DNA of 64,000 nucleotides from Cryptomeria japonica (GCF_030272615.1 NC_081411.1:154406971-154470970); one strand, 5' to 3'. Numbered from the stretch's first letter, positions 1 through 12,282 are shown. Numbers and translations are program-made. Notes: generated by a model from the letters alone, not told the origin.

Positions 1-1920
1 CCTAATTATCCTTGAAGGAACTAAGAAATCTAGGTTAGTGAGCCACAAGGAGGGTCAACTCAGAGTTGACCCGTAGGTTAACTTCAGGTGGACTTTCTGA
101 GGGTCAAATCAACTCCTAGAGTCAATTTTAGAGCATTTCTATTAGGCCTCATGGGGTACCTATGGGTGAAGGCCAAAATTGGCCATGTGTCTTTCCCTTA
201 GGACTTGTTTAACCACCCAAAAAAGTGGTTTTCCCAAGATGGACGAATTCCATCTATAGGAGTGCCCTCCTTGGTAGGATAACCTTCTTGAAGGGAGCAA
301 TCCCTCTTCCCCATTCCATTTCCCTTCTCTAGGTACCTAGGTTAGGGAGTGTGTAAGACCTAGGGAAGACCAACCCAATGGGGGATCCCTCACTCTATCC
401 AAGAGGTTGGAAGGAGTGGGAGAGGCCTTCTTAGGCTAAGAATGAAAGCTTAGTGAGCTAATCACCCACTCTCCATCCTTGGAGATTTTTGGAGAAATTT
501 TGGAGGAAAACCAGTTTTAGGAATAGTAGATTTGGGGCTAAGGAATTGCAGAAAAAAGATTGAGGATTGGGCAGCTCTTCATCAAGCTTTCCCCTAGATT
601 TTCCTTGGCAGGTCAAGGTTGGTGTTACTTTTTCTCTCTTATGTAAATGTAAAAATGTTTTAGAATGCTTGAATGGAATTTGTTGTATTTCTTTTTTTTT
701 TTATTGTGATGCACTTGTAAAAATCTATGTGATTTCTTGCTTATTTCTGTTTTACGTATTGTTGTGTTTGGGGAGTGTTCAAGACCATCCTTTCCTTGGG
801 AGGAAAGATTGGTCTTGGGGGTGGAAGGAGCTTGACAACCCTTAGGGTGAGAGGCTCTCATTATGAGAGTGATCTCAAGGGTCTGTCCATGAGACCCTTG
901 CTGCTTTCTTTTGTGTTATTTCACTTGGGGGTCATAAGGGGGTGCAAATATGGCATGGTTGCCTTTTTGGGGGTCATAAGGGTGTAGGGATTAAGGAGGA
1001 TTTTTGGTTATGCTTTCATGGATGCCATGAGTTGGCTGTAAGTTCTATCTAGCAGATTTCTCCCCTAGGGTACTTGGTCCACTTCCACCATAGTAAGACA
1101 TCACATTTTGTGATGGAGTTTCAACTTGGGAAGGGATGTCTCTATTGTGTTATTTTTCTTTCCCTTTGCTTGTTGTGTTGCTTGGTTGTAACCCCGTCTA
1201 GGTCTTGATTCTCCAAGCTCGAGGGTGGCTTCTGGTAAGCCTAGGCTGGGAGGTGAGCACCCCATGGTCACAACCCTAAAAAAATTCTGTATGCAGGTTG
1301 CTTGGAAAGGAGACTAGGAGTTGCAGATTTTATCCAGATACAAAAAAGCAAAAAGAAATGATACCATGTGTTTTTTCCAAGAAAATATTAGAAAGAGTTT
1401 AAAGATGTTTTCTTTTATTTCAGTTTAAAGAAATGTGTTCTTTTATTCAAGTCCTCATCATTAAGTATGAGAGTCTGGTTGGATTATTTCACCCATTTTA
1501 AATATGGGCCATTGTAATTAAATATTCTGTAAGCAAAGTAAATTTTATTTAAATTCTGAAGCCTATTATGTTGTTGTAAACTATATCAAAATTCTGTCTC
1601 AGAGAGAATTCTGTTATCTTGTTTATTTCTGCAAATAAAAAAAAAAAGAGAAAAAGAAAGGAATGCATTAGGTTTCAATATTTACTTGCATAGTTTAATT
1701 ATTGCTATTTTATTGCTTTGAACTCTGTTTAGGCATAGCTGAAAAGGAACTAGTATTTATACATTGCTGTAGAAAACATGTTGTATGACTGTTAAAAAAA
1801 AAAGGAAGAAAAATAAGACTTATTCATATTGCTGTTAAAAGACTAAGGTCTGTATGCTTAGATGTTAGAATCCCAAAACAAAATAAGGGTTTCCAGCCCT
1901 ATTGTCTTAACATTTATTTA
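1..1920. other. No recognisable gene; diffuse repeat-like sequence
   Basis: I see no protein family, LTR boundary or RNA gene here. Short open frames around 567-987 have no recognisable motif and lie in T-rich or low-complexity sequence. A perfect 9-bp inverted repeat with a 3-base loop lies at 52-72 (GGGTCAACT / AGTTGACCC). The stretch could be LTR or leader sequence of an element that extends to the left of the window, but no terminus can be fixed. Confidence 0.4.
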
Positions 1921-1928
1921 TATATATC

Positions 1929-1933
<5 letters not shown>

Positions 1934-2004
<71 letters not shown>
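1934..2004. repeat. (AT)n microsatellite
   Basis: An uninterrupted alternating AT run of about 70 bases. It is followed by further AT-rich, partly alternating sequence at about 2258-2340. It is unstable sequence with no coding content. Confidence 0.97.
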
Positions 2005-2005
<1 letters not shown>

Positions 2006-2399
2006 TTATATATATAAATTTCTATATGTGTATATCCCTGCAACAATAAAAAAAAAGAAGAAACATATTTTGGACTTGTGTATTCCTGTTACAAAAAATA
2101 TATAAAGGATTGCATGCTTCTGTGTTAAAATTAATCAACAACAAGCTTCCTAACCCTATCAGGTTGATATATATATACAATCATATATATCCCTGCATCT
2201 GAAAACATACTCAATGGATACCTTTAAAAAAAGATATATGTATGTATTCTAGTCATGGCAGTGAATATATATATATAAATATATACATATAAAAAAAAAA
2301 TATATATATATATATAAATAAATAAATATATATATACTTTTATATTAAAAAAAGAAAATATTATAAAAAAAAAAGAGAGGAAATCGGGTACCAGCCGAG

Positions 2400-2649
2400 C
2401 CACTGTGTGTAAACACAGTGGACGACTCTCGGGCCGCGCCACTGTGTTTACCCACAGTGGATGGCACGGGAAATGCCACCATTTTGTGTAAGCACAGTGG
2501 ACAACTCTCGGGCTGCGCCACTGTGTTTACCCACAGTGGACGGCATGGGAGGTGCCGCTACTGTGTGTAAGCATAGTGGACGGTCCGCAGCCGCGACTGT
2601 GCATATACACAGTGGGCGGCTTTGCCGTCACTGTGTATAAACACAGTGG
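2400..2649. repeat. Tandem array of seven 22-nt palindromes in a GC-rich island
   Basis: Seven imperfect palindromes of the form CCACTGTGT-n4-ACACAGTGG start at 2400, 2439, 2479, 2518, 2558, 2594 and 2628, each 22 nt long. The first four intervals alternate 39 and 40 bp, then drop to 36 and 34. Spacers of two types alternate (ACGACTCTCGGG..., then ATGGCACGGG...), so the basic unit is a dimer of about 79 bp. The block is much richer in GC than the flanking DNA. It lies in the presumed LTR of the minus-strand gypsy element. The sequence does not show a function. Confidence 0.9.
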
Positions 2650-2752
2650 CATCCGGGGAACCCCCACGCCACCTCCTCTGCTCTTCCCCCTCTTTGAAAC
2701 CCTCCGCCATGCCCATGGCCGCCGTGCCCTAATCCGCCCCCGTACCTGCAAT

Positions 2753-2767
2753 CACACACACACACAC
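2753..2767. repeat. (CA)n microsatellite
   Basis: A short CA run at the edge of the GC-rich island. Confidence 0.85.
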
Positions 2768-2797
2768 TCCAAAACAAAAAAAAAAGTGGTATAATAA

Positions 2798-2822
2798 ACC
2801 CTAACCCATTTCGGGTTAGGGT
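2798..2822. repeat. Telomere-motif palindrome 1
   Basis: ACCCTAACCC and GGGTTAGGGT form a perfect 10-bp stem with a 5-base loop. The arms resemble the plant telomere repeat, but only about one and a half units are present in each arm. Confidence 0.85.
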
Positions 2823-2869
2823 ATAAATTTATAAGAAAATAAAATAAAAATGGGAATAAATAGAAATGC

Positions 2870-2897
2870 AACCCTAACCCAATTTCGGGTTAGGGTT
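2870..2897. repeat. Telomere-motif palindrome 2
   Basis: AACCCTAACCC and GGGTTAGGGTT form a perfect 11-bp stem with a 6-base loop, about 70 bp from the first such palindrome. The pair looks like a local duplication inside an LTR. Confidence 0.85.
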
Positions 2898-3808
2898 AGC
2901 ATTTTATGAATAAGGGAATTCTTTATTTAAAAGAATTTTAAATTAGAGATGGGAAATTTAAATTGGAGTTTTAAAATTTAATTTTAATTAATAATTAGGG
3001 TTATTTTAATAATTGAATTATTATATGTTTTTATTCTTTAGAGAATTTAAATTTTAATATAGTTAATTCAAAGGGATTTAAAAGTGAAGAGTTAATATAT
3101 TTGGAACACTATACACTAAATCAAATTAATTTATTTAATTAATCAATAGATTTTCCTCAATATATTTGGACGTTAGGTTGTATTGTGCATGGGGAAAATT
3201 TAAAAGGAGAAATTGTAAAATTAATTTTATGAACCTTAAGCCCTTGAGACCGGTTTTGGCTGCATTAAAATTAAATCGTCAAAATTAAGGGTTTAGGGAG
3301 ATTAGAAGTGGCTTTGGCTTAAATATTGGGTTTAGTGGGCAAATGGCATTTTAGGAATTCGAACCCTTATCAGTTGGATTTAAATAATGATTTCGCATGT
3401 GCATCAATTATTTTATAACATTATCATTTTAAGGTCGGAAATGATTTAATACATTAAGATAACCCATTTAACCCTCATTTCTAATTTGCGACAACTTAGT
3501 TAAGGTAATTGAGCTAGCTAACTAATCGGTGACACTGATTAATCCCCACCAAATAAAGTCGCTCGTTCGAGTTGGTTAATTAACCCAACCTTAGTAAACA
3601 ATTTTATTTTCACCCTAGATAAGACAAAACTCTAATAAAGTTATTATAATTGTAGGATATATTGCGAGTTTCTTGTGGTCAAAAAAAATAATTTTGCTGT
3701 TCCATTTTTGTGCCCAAAAGTTGGGCACGACAATTGTCTCATTGGTTCTAGTGTACTTGCTGCTACAAACAATGCATCTAATATCCCATTCACTTTCCTA
3801 GGCACCAA

Positions 3809-4228
3809 CTAAATATTGAAAGCATCGAAATCCTCAACCTGCCCCCAAACTCTATTCCTATATGCTGCTAACATTTTGTCATGACATGCATATTGGCTTC
3901 TTACTTGTTTAACCATGAATTTAGAATCTCCCTGCACTCTTAAGCATTTGGCTCCCTTCTTATGAGTGAAGAGTAGTCCTCTAATTAGGGCCTCATACTC
4001 TATCATATTATTAGTGCAAGGGAATTGGAGTCGATAGGAAGCCAGGAAGGTTTTCCCTTTAGGACTTGTTAACTCTACGCCTGCTCCACTACCTTGCTTG
4101 GATCTAGACCCATCAAACTTTAAGAACCATATTTCATCTTTTAGTTTCTTTATATTCTTTACCTTAGGATCAATAATCATATTAGTTTCTGAAGGAGGTT
4201 GTTGTCCTTCGGATTCAAGGTCTTGCAA
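3809..4228 (-). pseudogene. RNase H-like domain of gypsy element
   Basis: About 139 codons. The motif FDGSRSKQGSGAG carries the first catalytic Asp in the usual RNase H fold start. EYEALIRGL supplies the Glu helix, and LRVQGDSKFMV contains the following Asp. Known families: this layout matches the second, plant-type RNase H of Tat-like gypsy pol proteins. The ORF stops where the conserved end of the domain (VPRKVNG...) begins, and reading resumes after the stop, so the domain is slightly longer than the ORF. It is out of frame with the upstream protease segment through a frameshift near 4228-4240. It is unlikely to be active as it stands. Confidence 0.75.
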
Positions 4229-4386
4229 CCCTGATGTTGTTCAATTGCAGGTTCCAAGAGAAATTTAGGGGTATTGGGAATGGATTGCTCTTCTTGAGGC
4301 TGCACTTGAGACTGAGTCTCTTCATTTTCTCATTTGGGTGAAGTCTCTTCCTCCCCCTATTTGGAAACCTCTATCAAAAGGATTTC

Positions 4387-5670
4387 TTACCTACTAGGCT
4401 TCAACTGTATTTCCATTTCCATTTTCTCCCTTTGAAGAAATGTCTTCTCATAGCTTGGTGTTTGAATGCCTTCAACCATAATATCACAATCAATATCTTC
4501 GCATGAGATCAGACTCATCAATTTTGTAATTTCATTCTGACATGGGATATAGGACATCTTCGAGTGATCCTCTTGATGTATTCGACACCATTTTGGAAGC
4601 AACAAATCTTGTACTTTCATGGTATCCCCCAACAAACACATCCCTTAGTTCATTGTTGTAGTGAAGCCTTTGACCCACCCTCTATATGTAGTCATGTCTG
4701 CTTGACGTAACTGGGGAATGGTAGGTGCAAAGAAAGTGAGGATTTCATTTACCCTACAGACTCTTAGACTCACTTCAACATATGCCACTTCATTGGGAGC
4801 TCCATAATCTGTGACCAACTTCTTCAACTTGGGCTCGCTATCAATTCGGATCCGATTACTCACTCCCTTCCATGGAAGCCACAAGTATGTAAAACAGGTT
4901 GAGAAATATCCTCCTAAAGTTTTTGACCAATCCCTACTAAGGAGCATCCCATATACCTCTAGAATATCCACCACTTGAATGTATATGTAACAAGATATGC
5001 GAGGATTAGTGCCCAATTGGATGTATACATCTTTTAATTCTCCAATTATATTAACCTCAGTCTTGTCCAGTTGTACCACCTTACTGTTTGCACGCACTGG
5101 GTTGAGACCGAGCTTTTGACATATAGAGTATGGCATTACATTTCCAGAAGCACCCAAATCCACCAAATAGTTGTGTAGATTCTTTCCACATATCCTTAAA
5201 CTAAGTAAAAATGGTGGGTTCTCAATTGCATTGTTACTGACATGGGTGTTGACTGCGTTCAAGTCAGCCATCTTAACCTCGTTGGTCTGAGACTCTAGTA
5301 ATTCCAACTTCTTAAGGAGAGCTTTCTTTTGCTCAGGAAAATATCTTAGTACCTCCATTAGAGACATAGTGGTAGCATTCCTCTCCATCTCCTTGGTAAA
5401 ATAAAAAGATCCTTTCAAAACATATTCTTTCCCTTGAGTTTGTCTAGGGTGTGTTCCTTGAAAATCCTGAGGAGGGTGAGGGTTGTTGCTTGCGTTAGCA
5501 TCGGGAGGTACAAATCCACCCTTTGTGGGTAGTGGCTTTGTTAATGGAGCCTTGCCTTGACTCCAAAGATTATAATTATTTATGGTCTGAAAGGCTTGAG
5601 CATCATAGACATATGGTTCACCTTTAGCTTCAACTTGAAACACTTTGCATATGAACATATCAACCAACAT
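4387..5670 (-). pseudogene. Gypsy aspartic protease and flanking linker
   Basis: Two ORFs in one frame (5670-4645 and 4641-4387), separated by a single stop. The retropepsin active-site region reads VDLGASGNVMPYSICQKLGL (DLGA at 5160-5149). It is followed by IIGELKDVYIQLG and the usual beta-strand region VDILEVYGMLLSRDWSK. The N-terminal 110 residues are a proline/glutamine-rich linker from gag. The C-terminal 84 residues have no recognisable domain. The product would mature the Gag polyprotein inside virus-like particles. DLG in place of DTG or DSG is common in plant gypsy proteases. The frame is shared with gag upstream, so gag and protease were one polyprotein. Confidence 0.75.
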
Positions 5671-5862
5671 TGTGATATTAACTTTCTCAGGTTCTTCATT
5701 AGAGAAATCCTTAGGTTGAGAATCACCTTAAGCAATCCTTATGATCTTTTTGAACTGAGCACAATGAACCTTAGAGTGCGCTGTTGTATCATGCAACCTA
5801 CACCAATTAGTCAGTAAATTCATATCAACAAGGTTAATACTTTGTGTGTTATTTGGGTAATC

Positions 5863-7470
5863 TCATGCATTAAGATGATCGTGGTTTACCCCACCATTGT
5901 TCATACCTATGTTCCATTTCCTATTGTATGGCTTGTTATACCTTTGGTTTTGGTTCTGATTGTTGTAGTTTTTCTGATTATTATATGATTGTGGTTGGTT
6001 ATATCCTCGAGGAGGATTCATCTTTAGTTGACTCAAATCTGAAGTAACTTGTGAGATCATCTTTTTTAATGCTTCTACTTCAACGGATATATGAAATCCT
6101 TGACTCTTAGGCGTCGTAGTTGGAGGTTGGCTTGCTGCGTGAGAATTACCAAATTGTTGATTTCTACCTTGTACTTGACCGACATATTGTGTTTGAGTGG
6201 GAGCGGCATTGGTATTAGCCTGTCAAGTTAAAGCTTGGGTAGCAAACTATTGATTAGCTGGAGGTTGGGAAGCATATATTAGAACTGGGTTCATTGTTGG
6301 GGCTCCTATAGGCAAAGGCGAGGGTACCCCAAGGAGTTGGCTATAGTTCCCTTAATTCACTCCTATGGGTAAATTGTATCCAATTCCCCCTGGGGTTTGG
6401 TTCAACTCATGATTTATGTTGATCGCCAATGCATAGACCTTTGCCAAGGTATTCCTTTGATCTTTGGGCACACTCTTTTTGATAAACATAACAGTCCATG
6501 GGTCAATAGATATTAGATATGAGTTAATTGCTATGTTAGGTGCTACCTGATAAGGATCTTGTAACTTCTTAAATGCCCTTTGGAAGCTAGTATTAAAGGT
6601 TGTTAAAGGTTCATTCAGCGACTTCTTAACAAAGGCAAAGTGATGGTACAATGTTCCAGGGTCAACATACACTCAGAATTGGTCAATGAAAGCTTTCTCC
6701 AAAACATCCCAGTCAATGATAGAATTTGCTGGTAGAGTCAAATACCAATTATATTCATTCTCCCCAAGTGAATATGGGAAGAGTTTACATAGTACATCTT
6801 GGTGTTCAATGTTATTACAAACGACTGCATCTTTGAATGCTTCAATATGCTCATCAGTGGTCCTACCCCCCAAATAATAAAATTTATTAGAAAAATTATC
6901 TGGGTTTCTAGGTAGGTCATGTATACCTCTTGGTATAGTTCCTAGTGGTGTGTGGTCTTGGTTAAAGTAGGCCATCAAAGGTGGTGATGATGGATGTTGA
7001 GTCACAAAAGGTGCAATGATAAGCTGAGGACTAGGGATCAGTTGAGCTTCTACGTTGGGTATGGATGAGCGCGCTGGTGAGGATGTTGAAGGCTGTCCCT
7101 TAGTTTTATTTCTCCTTTTCCTAGTTGTAGGTCCTAACTATACTAAGTCAGATGGTGAAGAACTACTCCTAAGGATTCTGTGGAATCTCTCGGGTGAGGA
7201 AGATGATATACGATCCAACTTAGTACCTCAATTACTTGGTTGTGGAGGTGGTTGTGGGTTTTCCTATGGGAGAAGTTGCCTTTGTGCCTTTGATTCTATA
7301 CGTATAGCCTTTTGTCTTTCGTTGTGCAGGACTTGTCGTGCTTGCAACCAATCACTATATTCCCTTGTGCTGTCCCAAGCAAGATCGTATAGTTGGGAAA
7401 GAATGTCATCTTTTTCGTAGTTGAGGTTGGGTTGTGTAAATGGTATAAGTCTGTCTCCTAGAAGCACCAT
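5863..7470 (-). pseudogene. Gypsy gag, broken by stops
   Basis: One frame running from 7470 to 5863 with several in-frame stops (for example just below 7264, 6673 and 6352). The segment at 7005-6673 contains the Retrotrans_gag type core: a predicted helix FYYLGGRTTDEHIEAFKDAV, then LFPYSLGENEYNWYLTLP, then WDVLEKAFIDQF. The continuation at 6672-6352 gives FVKKSLNEPLTTFNTSFQRA, again typical of the capsid-like region. The end at 6060-5863 is Asn/Gln/Tyr-rich with no intact zinc knuckle visible. The start of the protein is uncertain; the 68-codon segment at 7470-7264 looks like an N-terminal extension. Gag would form the particle shell. Confidence 0.75.
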
Positions 7471-9160
7471 ATGTGGTTAACCAATGAGGGGACTAGTATA
7501 AGGCCCTCCTTCTAGTGCTAGTTTCTGTTGATGATTGTTTTGACACACTCGCCAATAATCAGGTAGCCAATGTGAATACTCACCACCTCTCCTGAAAAGA
7601 AATAAGTTTGGGGAAACTAAGTACTCCAAGGTCTCTCTAGTCGGGTCTCGATGATGATTGGCAACCCAATGGTTGATGTGGTTGTACCTGTTAAGGGGCT
7701 TGCTGGTTAAAACTAAATCCCGCTAATTGTTAATGGCTTGAATTCCTTTTTTTTGTATTTTAATGGTTTTAAGATTCTTTTGAAAATAAAAATTGTGAAA
7801 GATAAGGAAACAAGAAAACGACAATGAAACCAATTCAATGACAACTTAACAAACTACTCAATTAGTACCCTGCAATCCAAAATTATCAAATATTATCCAA
7901 ATCAACATTCAATAACGGACCTCCAATAAACCTGCAAAGTCTGCAACTTCACAAACTCATGGAAAGATTATGACCAGAATATTGTCTATCCCAATAATTC
8001 TAATACACCACTTACGTGCACAATATGATTCATAAAGCAATAAACAAAAGATTAAAACACGTTGCTGATTTCAAATAATAGACATTACTAGATTACAAAG
8101 AACAAACACATAGAACATATGCATAGATCAAGCAATCTATAAGCTTCTTCTTGTATTAATTTCAAAGAATGTGTAATAAAGAATAACTCAAGTTCATAAC
8201 AATCTGAAAGAATAATCTAAAAAATTCTAAGTGGGCCTAAAATCATCAATTTGTGGACCCTTACAAAAGAATCAATCTCCTCAATTTATAGAGTTTTTTG
8301 CCCTACTTTCTAGGAAATAAACCTAATCTAAATTAAGAACTCAAAACTAGGAGTCATAGTTAACTTACAAGTTTCTGCCTCTAGACTCTAGTTAACTACT
8401 ACGAAACGGAGGTTAGGTGAGCACTATGAAGACCATGCTGTATGAGCTAGGCTTTTGTAGTCATGTAGAATTTTGTTCAAAATTGGAACATGAGTTGGAG
8501 CTGCAGTCGGAGTACCAGTGGGAAGTCATGCAAAATCTCTTCTCAAAAGTCCTGCTATCTTTAGCAACTATGTGTTTATCCTTAACTTCTTTTTATAGGA
8601 CTTATAATTATTAATTATAGATGCAAATACCTCAGTAGGAGGATCAACAACATGCTTGATTCTGAATTTGTACTTTTTTGAAACTTCTTCTGCATTCTTA
8701 CTTCTCTAACTCCCCTATTGTCTCTACCACTTCTTGACATTGTGTAATTAAATATGTATATCTATCCATCAATGTGACAGTGAACTAAGTGGAAGGCCCT
8801 AAACTTTGGGCCTTATATGTGTCCCACTGACTCATTATTTTCTCTTCCTCCATAATCCCCGTATCAGTTATCCCCAACCCAAAAACTCTGAGTGTCTTGC
8901 GAAATCCTCATATTTTAAAATTACCTTGAGGATAGGAACTCGGATGTTTGCCACATCCTTCACATACTGTTGAAGCATCTCCATCTTCAATTCCAAAATG
9001 TATGTGTAAGACTACAAATTCTTACAGCTATCTCCATCGAAGAGGTCCTTCTCTATTATTACTTCCTCTCCTAGGTGCAAAACATTACTTAATATCCAAA
9101 ATTATTTACTAAACACATTGAGTTTCAGCTCCCACTGCTGAGAGAAAGAAGCTAATGCTC
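7471..9160. other. No gene; possible gypsy leader and 5' LTR (minus)
   Basis: No protein motif was seen. On the minus strand a TATA-like TATAAATTGA occurs at 8290-8281, upstream (in minus orientation) of the gag region, which would fit a 5' LTR promoter and leader. I found no LTR ends, no primer binding site and no clear match to the 3' LTR candidate below 3732, so this assignment is weak. A short plus-strand open frame at 8417-8614 has no recognisable feature. Confidence 0.3.
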
Positions 9161-9167
9161 CTCCTAC

Positions 9168-12100
9168 CTATACCGCCTCTTTGTACTCCTTCATAGTATT
9201 TTGCAAAAATAATCTAATTTTTGAGGCATTTATTTGGGCCCATGACTTTGTTGTAGCAACCACCTGTCTTACCTCCATTAATGCTTTTACCTCTTCTTTT
9301 GGGAGTGATGAGGTTGAAGGTAGATTATCATTTCTACAAGTATCTAATGGCTTGCCCATTTCTACCAACATCTGCTTGTATTGCTCCAGCTGTACTTTGA
9401 CCTTAGCATGGGAGGTATATTCTTTCTCCATTTGTCTCCTGACAATGCTGGTAGCTAGTTGCAAAGTATCCAACTCCCCCCAATTTGTTTGCTTTCCCAA
9501 TTTTATCTAAGATACTCGGTACTTTGGGGAGGTTTTTACTTCTGTCTGTAGTGGAACTGCCACATATGCAACCATTTCACCGGAACCTGTTCTCAATAGA
9601 TGATGCACTGTTTTAGGTTTCTTAACCTTCCTTGGTTCCTCTGTGATTGCCTATTGTAGTGTGACCTTAGGTAACACTACTTCCTCTTCATCCTCTCGAA
9701 GGTGAACTCCAACCATTGTGGTACATCTTTATCCTTGTCACCTTCGTGGGGCACTATGTTGGCAGTTACAATATGGACATCCGACTATTCCTCTGCTTCA
9801 CCTTCCTCTTCTTCTCCTGTGCCTCTATATGCTTGAAGGGAAGCAATTTGGCAGGAAGGGCTAGACTGGAGAGCTATATCTTCATTTAACTGTTGTTGCT
9901 TGTGCAACTCTCCCAACATATCACTAACCTCCTCTGTAAATTCCTTGATAGCTATATGTTTTAGGAGATCCTTCTGATCCTTGGGAGTTAAAAGTAATCT
10001 CATTCAATAGATCATCAACCTCATTTTTTTCTCTCTCCCCTCCAAGTAGTTGTTGTTCTTCTCCCTATTCCTCATCTTGATCTGAGTCTATCTTAATATT
10101 ATGGACACTTATAGTTTCTGTAGTAAGCCTAAATGCCCGTGTCCTAGGAGGCACTGTTGTATCAACTGGTGGTGGCATTTGGGGAGTAGCAAGTGGGGCT
10201 TGTGATGTAGCTGTAGATGAAGGTTGAGTGGGTGCACATGCTATATTAGGAGGAGGAGGTTGTATATTTTCATCTATCCCTTGTTGTTCTTCCTCTTGGG
10301 CACCTTCCCCTAGAGTTTTTCCTATAGTTGTCCTTACCAGAAGAACTTTTGTGAGTGGCACAACTCCTAGCCCTTCTTTCACTTCGAAGTCAACAACCTT
10401 TTTTAATAATTTTGAGTTTCTTATCTGCACATGAAGCTTTTTCATCATCTACTCAGTTCTTTCTTCAAACCCAACTGCTTCATCTAGGTTAGTGGATGTA
10501 TTTTTCCTAGAGCTTGATCTTTTTTTGTGAGCATATTCCTTATAACCCATTGATTGGGGCACACTTGAGGTGGACTCCTTCTTCTTCCCCTTTGAAGCGC
10601 TTGACCTAACCCTTAAAATGAGCCATTGTCTTGTCCTATTGGTGTCTGCTTGGGTTACTTGGTCTATATTCAAATCTTTGTGCATTGACCCACCTTATAG
10701 GAGAAAGAGGCCTTTTATCTATTTACTGTTCTTTATACATAACATCTAATAATTCTCCATCATCCCTCAGCTCTTTAGGGAGATTGGTTTCTATTTTAAA
10801 ATCTCTAATTTGTGGCGCCGACAGTTTATAATAATTCTTTTCACTTACCTCAAAACTGTGCTAGAGGTTTGCCCAAAAATCCTCTAGTCTGGGCTTGTGC
10901 CCCTCATATGCCTTAGGCATGGCTTGTTTAAGTTTTCTGTAGGGATCATAATACTCCCTAGCATAATCAAATTCTTTCAGGTTTAAATCTTGGAGCTCCT
11001 GCTCTACCATTTTTGCTACCTGGATTTTTGAAAAACAAAAATATCCAATTGAAACCGAGAAGTTTATCCCTGTCTTGTGTTTTGATGACAATAGGGATTG
11101 GAGGCTGAGCAATTGTCTGACATACTCTAACAAAATGATGCAGTTGTTTCAATATCTTGGCAATAGCATCAGGTTCCCTGTAAACCCACTGACCCTTGTG
11201 TATGTGCAACGCTAGTTTTAAATGAACCAGTGGACCCATTCTTGGATAATTGGCATTGCTTCGAGGCTTATTCTATACCCTGTATCACCTGAGATTTTAA
11301 TGATCACAGGGAAGAGAGAATCATTGATTCTCTTCAAGTGTTTCTTTGTGTTATTTAGAGGGAGTTGGGAATAATATTCCCAAACTTTCTTTTGGCCTTC
11401 CTCATCTCCCAGTTGGCCTTCTACCTATAATCCTGGGAACTTACCTACTTAGGAAACCACCCAGATGACATAGGAGGTGAAAAAGAATTTCTTCATTTGG
11501 TGTACCTCCTTCATCTATTTACAAATGTTATCAGAAAGGATCTAGGCCCAATCAAAGTACTGTTTCCCTATGAGGATGGTAGTCATGAACTGGAACATCC
11601 AGAGATGAAAATGCTTGCAATCTGGCTTGCCAAAGGCCTTGTTCAACATGATGATTAAATACCTTTGGGGTTCCCTAAAATATACCTTTAATACATCTTT
11701 AGCCTTTAGCCCTATTTTTTATTTCTTCCTCTAGCCAATTTTCATTCATGTGTCTATTTTTTGAGGTAACATTATTATTCCACACTCCCAGGGCTTCTTA
11801 TTTAGTGGTAAGGAGTACTTCATCCCTTGCAAGGATGCCAAATACAAATCCTAGAATGTCTGGATACAAGTCAATCACTGTCCTACCCTGAGCATCTGTA
11901 CATTTTCTTGTATCTACATCATAGAATTGTGCAATAGTCATGATGAATGTGGGAGCCTAGACTGACTACGGGAAGATAGTCACCTCCACCAGGCTTGATC
12001 TCTTGATTCTTCTCAATGGGGCCTCTGACCTTGGTCTCTCCAATTGTTTTCTAATATCCTCAATCTTGATATGTCCTATCATAGTTTCTGTCACCCACTT

Positions 12101-12208
12101 GAACTGATCATCCATCTTTGACACATACAGTTGTCCTTGATATTGGTACTTCATCATCACGAGAAGGTTGTATATCTCTTTGCCTCTCTTGCTAGAAGTT
12201 GGGTCCAT
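9168..12208 (-). pseudogene. Unrecognised 3-kb protein-coding pseudogene
   Basis: Successive minus-strand coding segments (12208-11966, 11239-10861, 10685-10065, 10003-9785, 9500-9168) lie in different frames and are broken by stops. The whole looks like one decayed protein of roughly 900-1000 residues. From the N-terminus: MDPTSSKRGKEIYNLL and a charged region, a middle part without known motifs, a basic Ser/Lys-rich part (about 10600-10500), a Pro/Thr/Ala-rich linker with PPPPNIA and PPPVDTTVPP (about 10300-10150), an acidic stretch, and a C-terminal helical region rich in Glu, Lys and Gln that could be a coiled coil. Just upstream of the ATG is a good 3' splice site (TTCTTTCTTGCAG, ending 12223), and a TATA box lies 680 bp upstream. 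I do not recognise the family. The layout (ordered front, acidic and Pro-rich linker, coiled coil, own promoter, intron) resembles the PMD genes elsewhere in the window, but no PMD signature was found. Confidence 0.5.
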
Positions 12209-12282
12209 CTAAACACTTTAATCTGCAAGAAAGAATCAAGAATTAATTTATTGCATAAAATATCAATAACATCATCCACCTT

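Larger units (their letters stand above)
2400..3732 (-). repeat. Probable 3' LTR of the minus-strand gypsy element
   Basis: On the minus strand, the end of the RNase H-like coding region is followed at 3732 by TGTCGTGCCCAAC, a start typical of plant gypsy LTRs. A TATA-like TATAAATTTATA occurs on the same strand near 2830, followed by a GC-rich leader-like segment. The far end of the LTR is not defined; 2400 is only where recognisable structure stops. I found no clear polypurine tract just upstream, so a small deletion at the junction is possible. A matching 5' LTR was not located. Confidence 0.35.
3733..7470 (-). mobile_element. Decayed Ty3/gypsy element lacking RT and integrase
   Basis: Read on the minus strand, this stretch runs gag (7470-5863), a linker, protease (5670-4645), a short unidentified segment (4641-4387) and an RNase H-like domain (4228-3809). 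Gag, protease and the linker share one frame interrupted by stops. The RNase H part lies in another frame. No reverse transcriptase, first RNase H or integrase motif lies between protease and RNase H or beyond it. The element is either internally deleted or belongs to a non-autonomous family that keeps gag, protease and a single RNase H. Confidence 0.75.

Noticed and set aside
2400-2649. CRISPR-like array of regularly spaced repeats
   Set aside because: Spacers are themselves repeated in two alternating types, repeats are diverged palindromes, and the surrounding sequence is plant retrotransposon DNA.
2798-2897. Interstitial telomere
   Set aside because: Each arm has only about one and a half telomere units and the units are inverted; this is not a tandem telomere tract.
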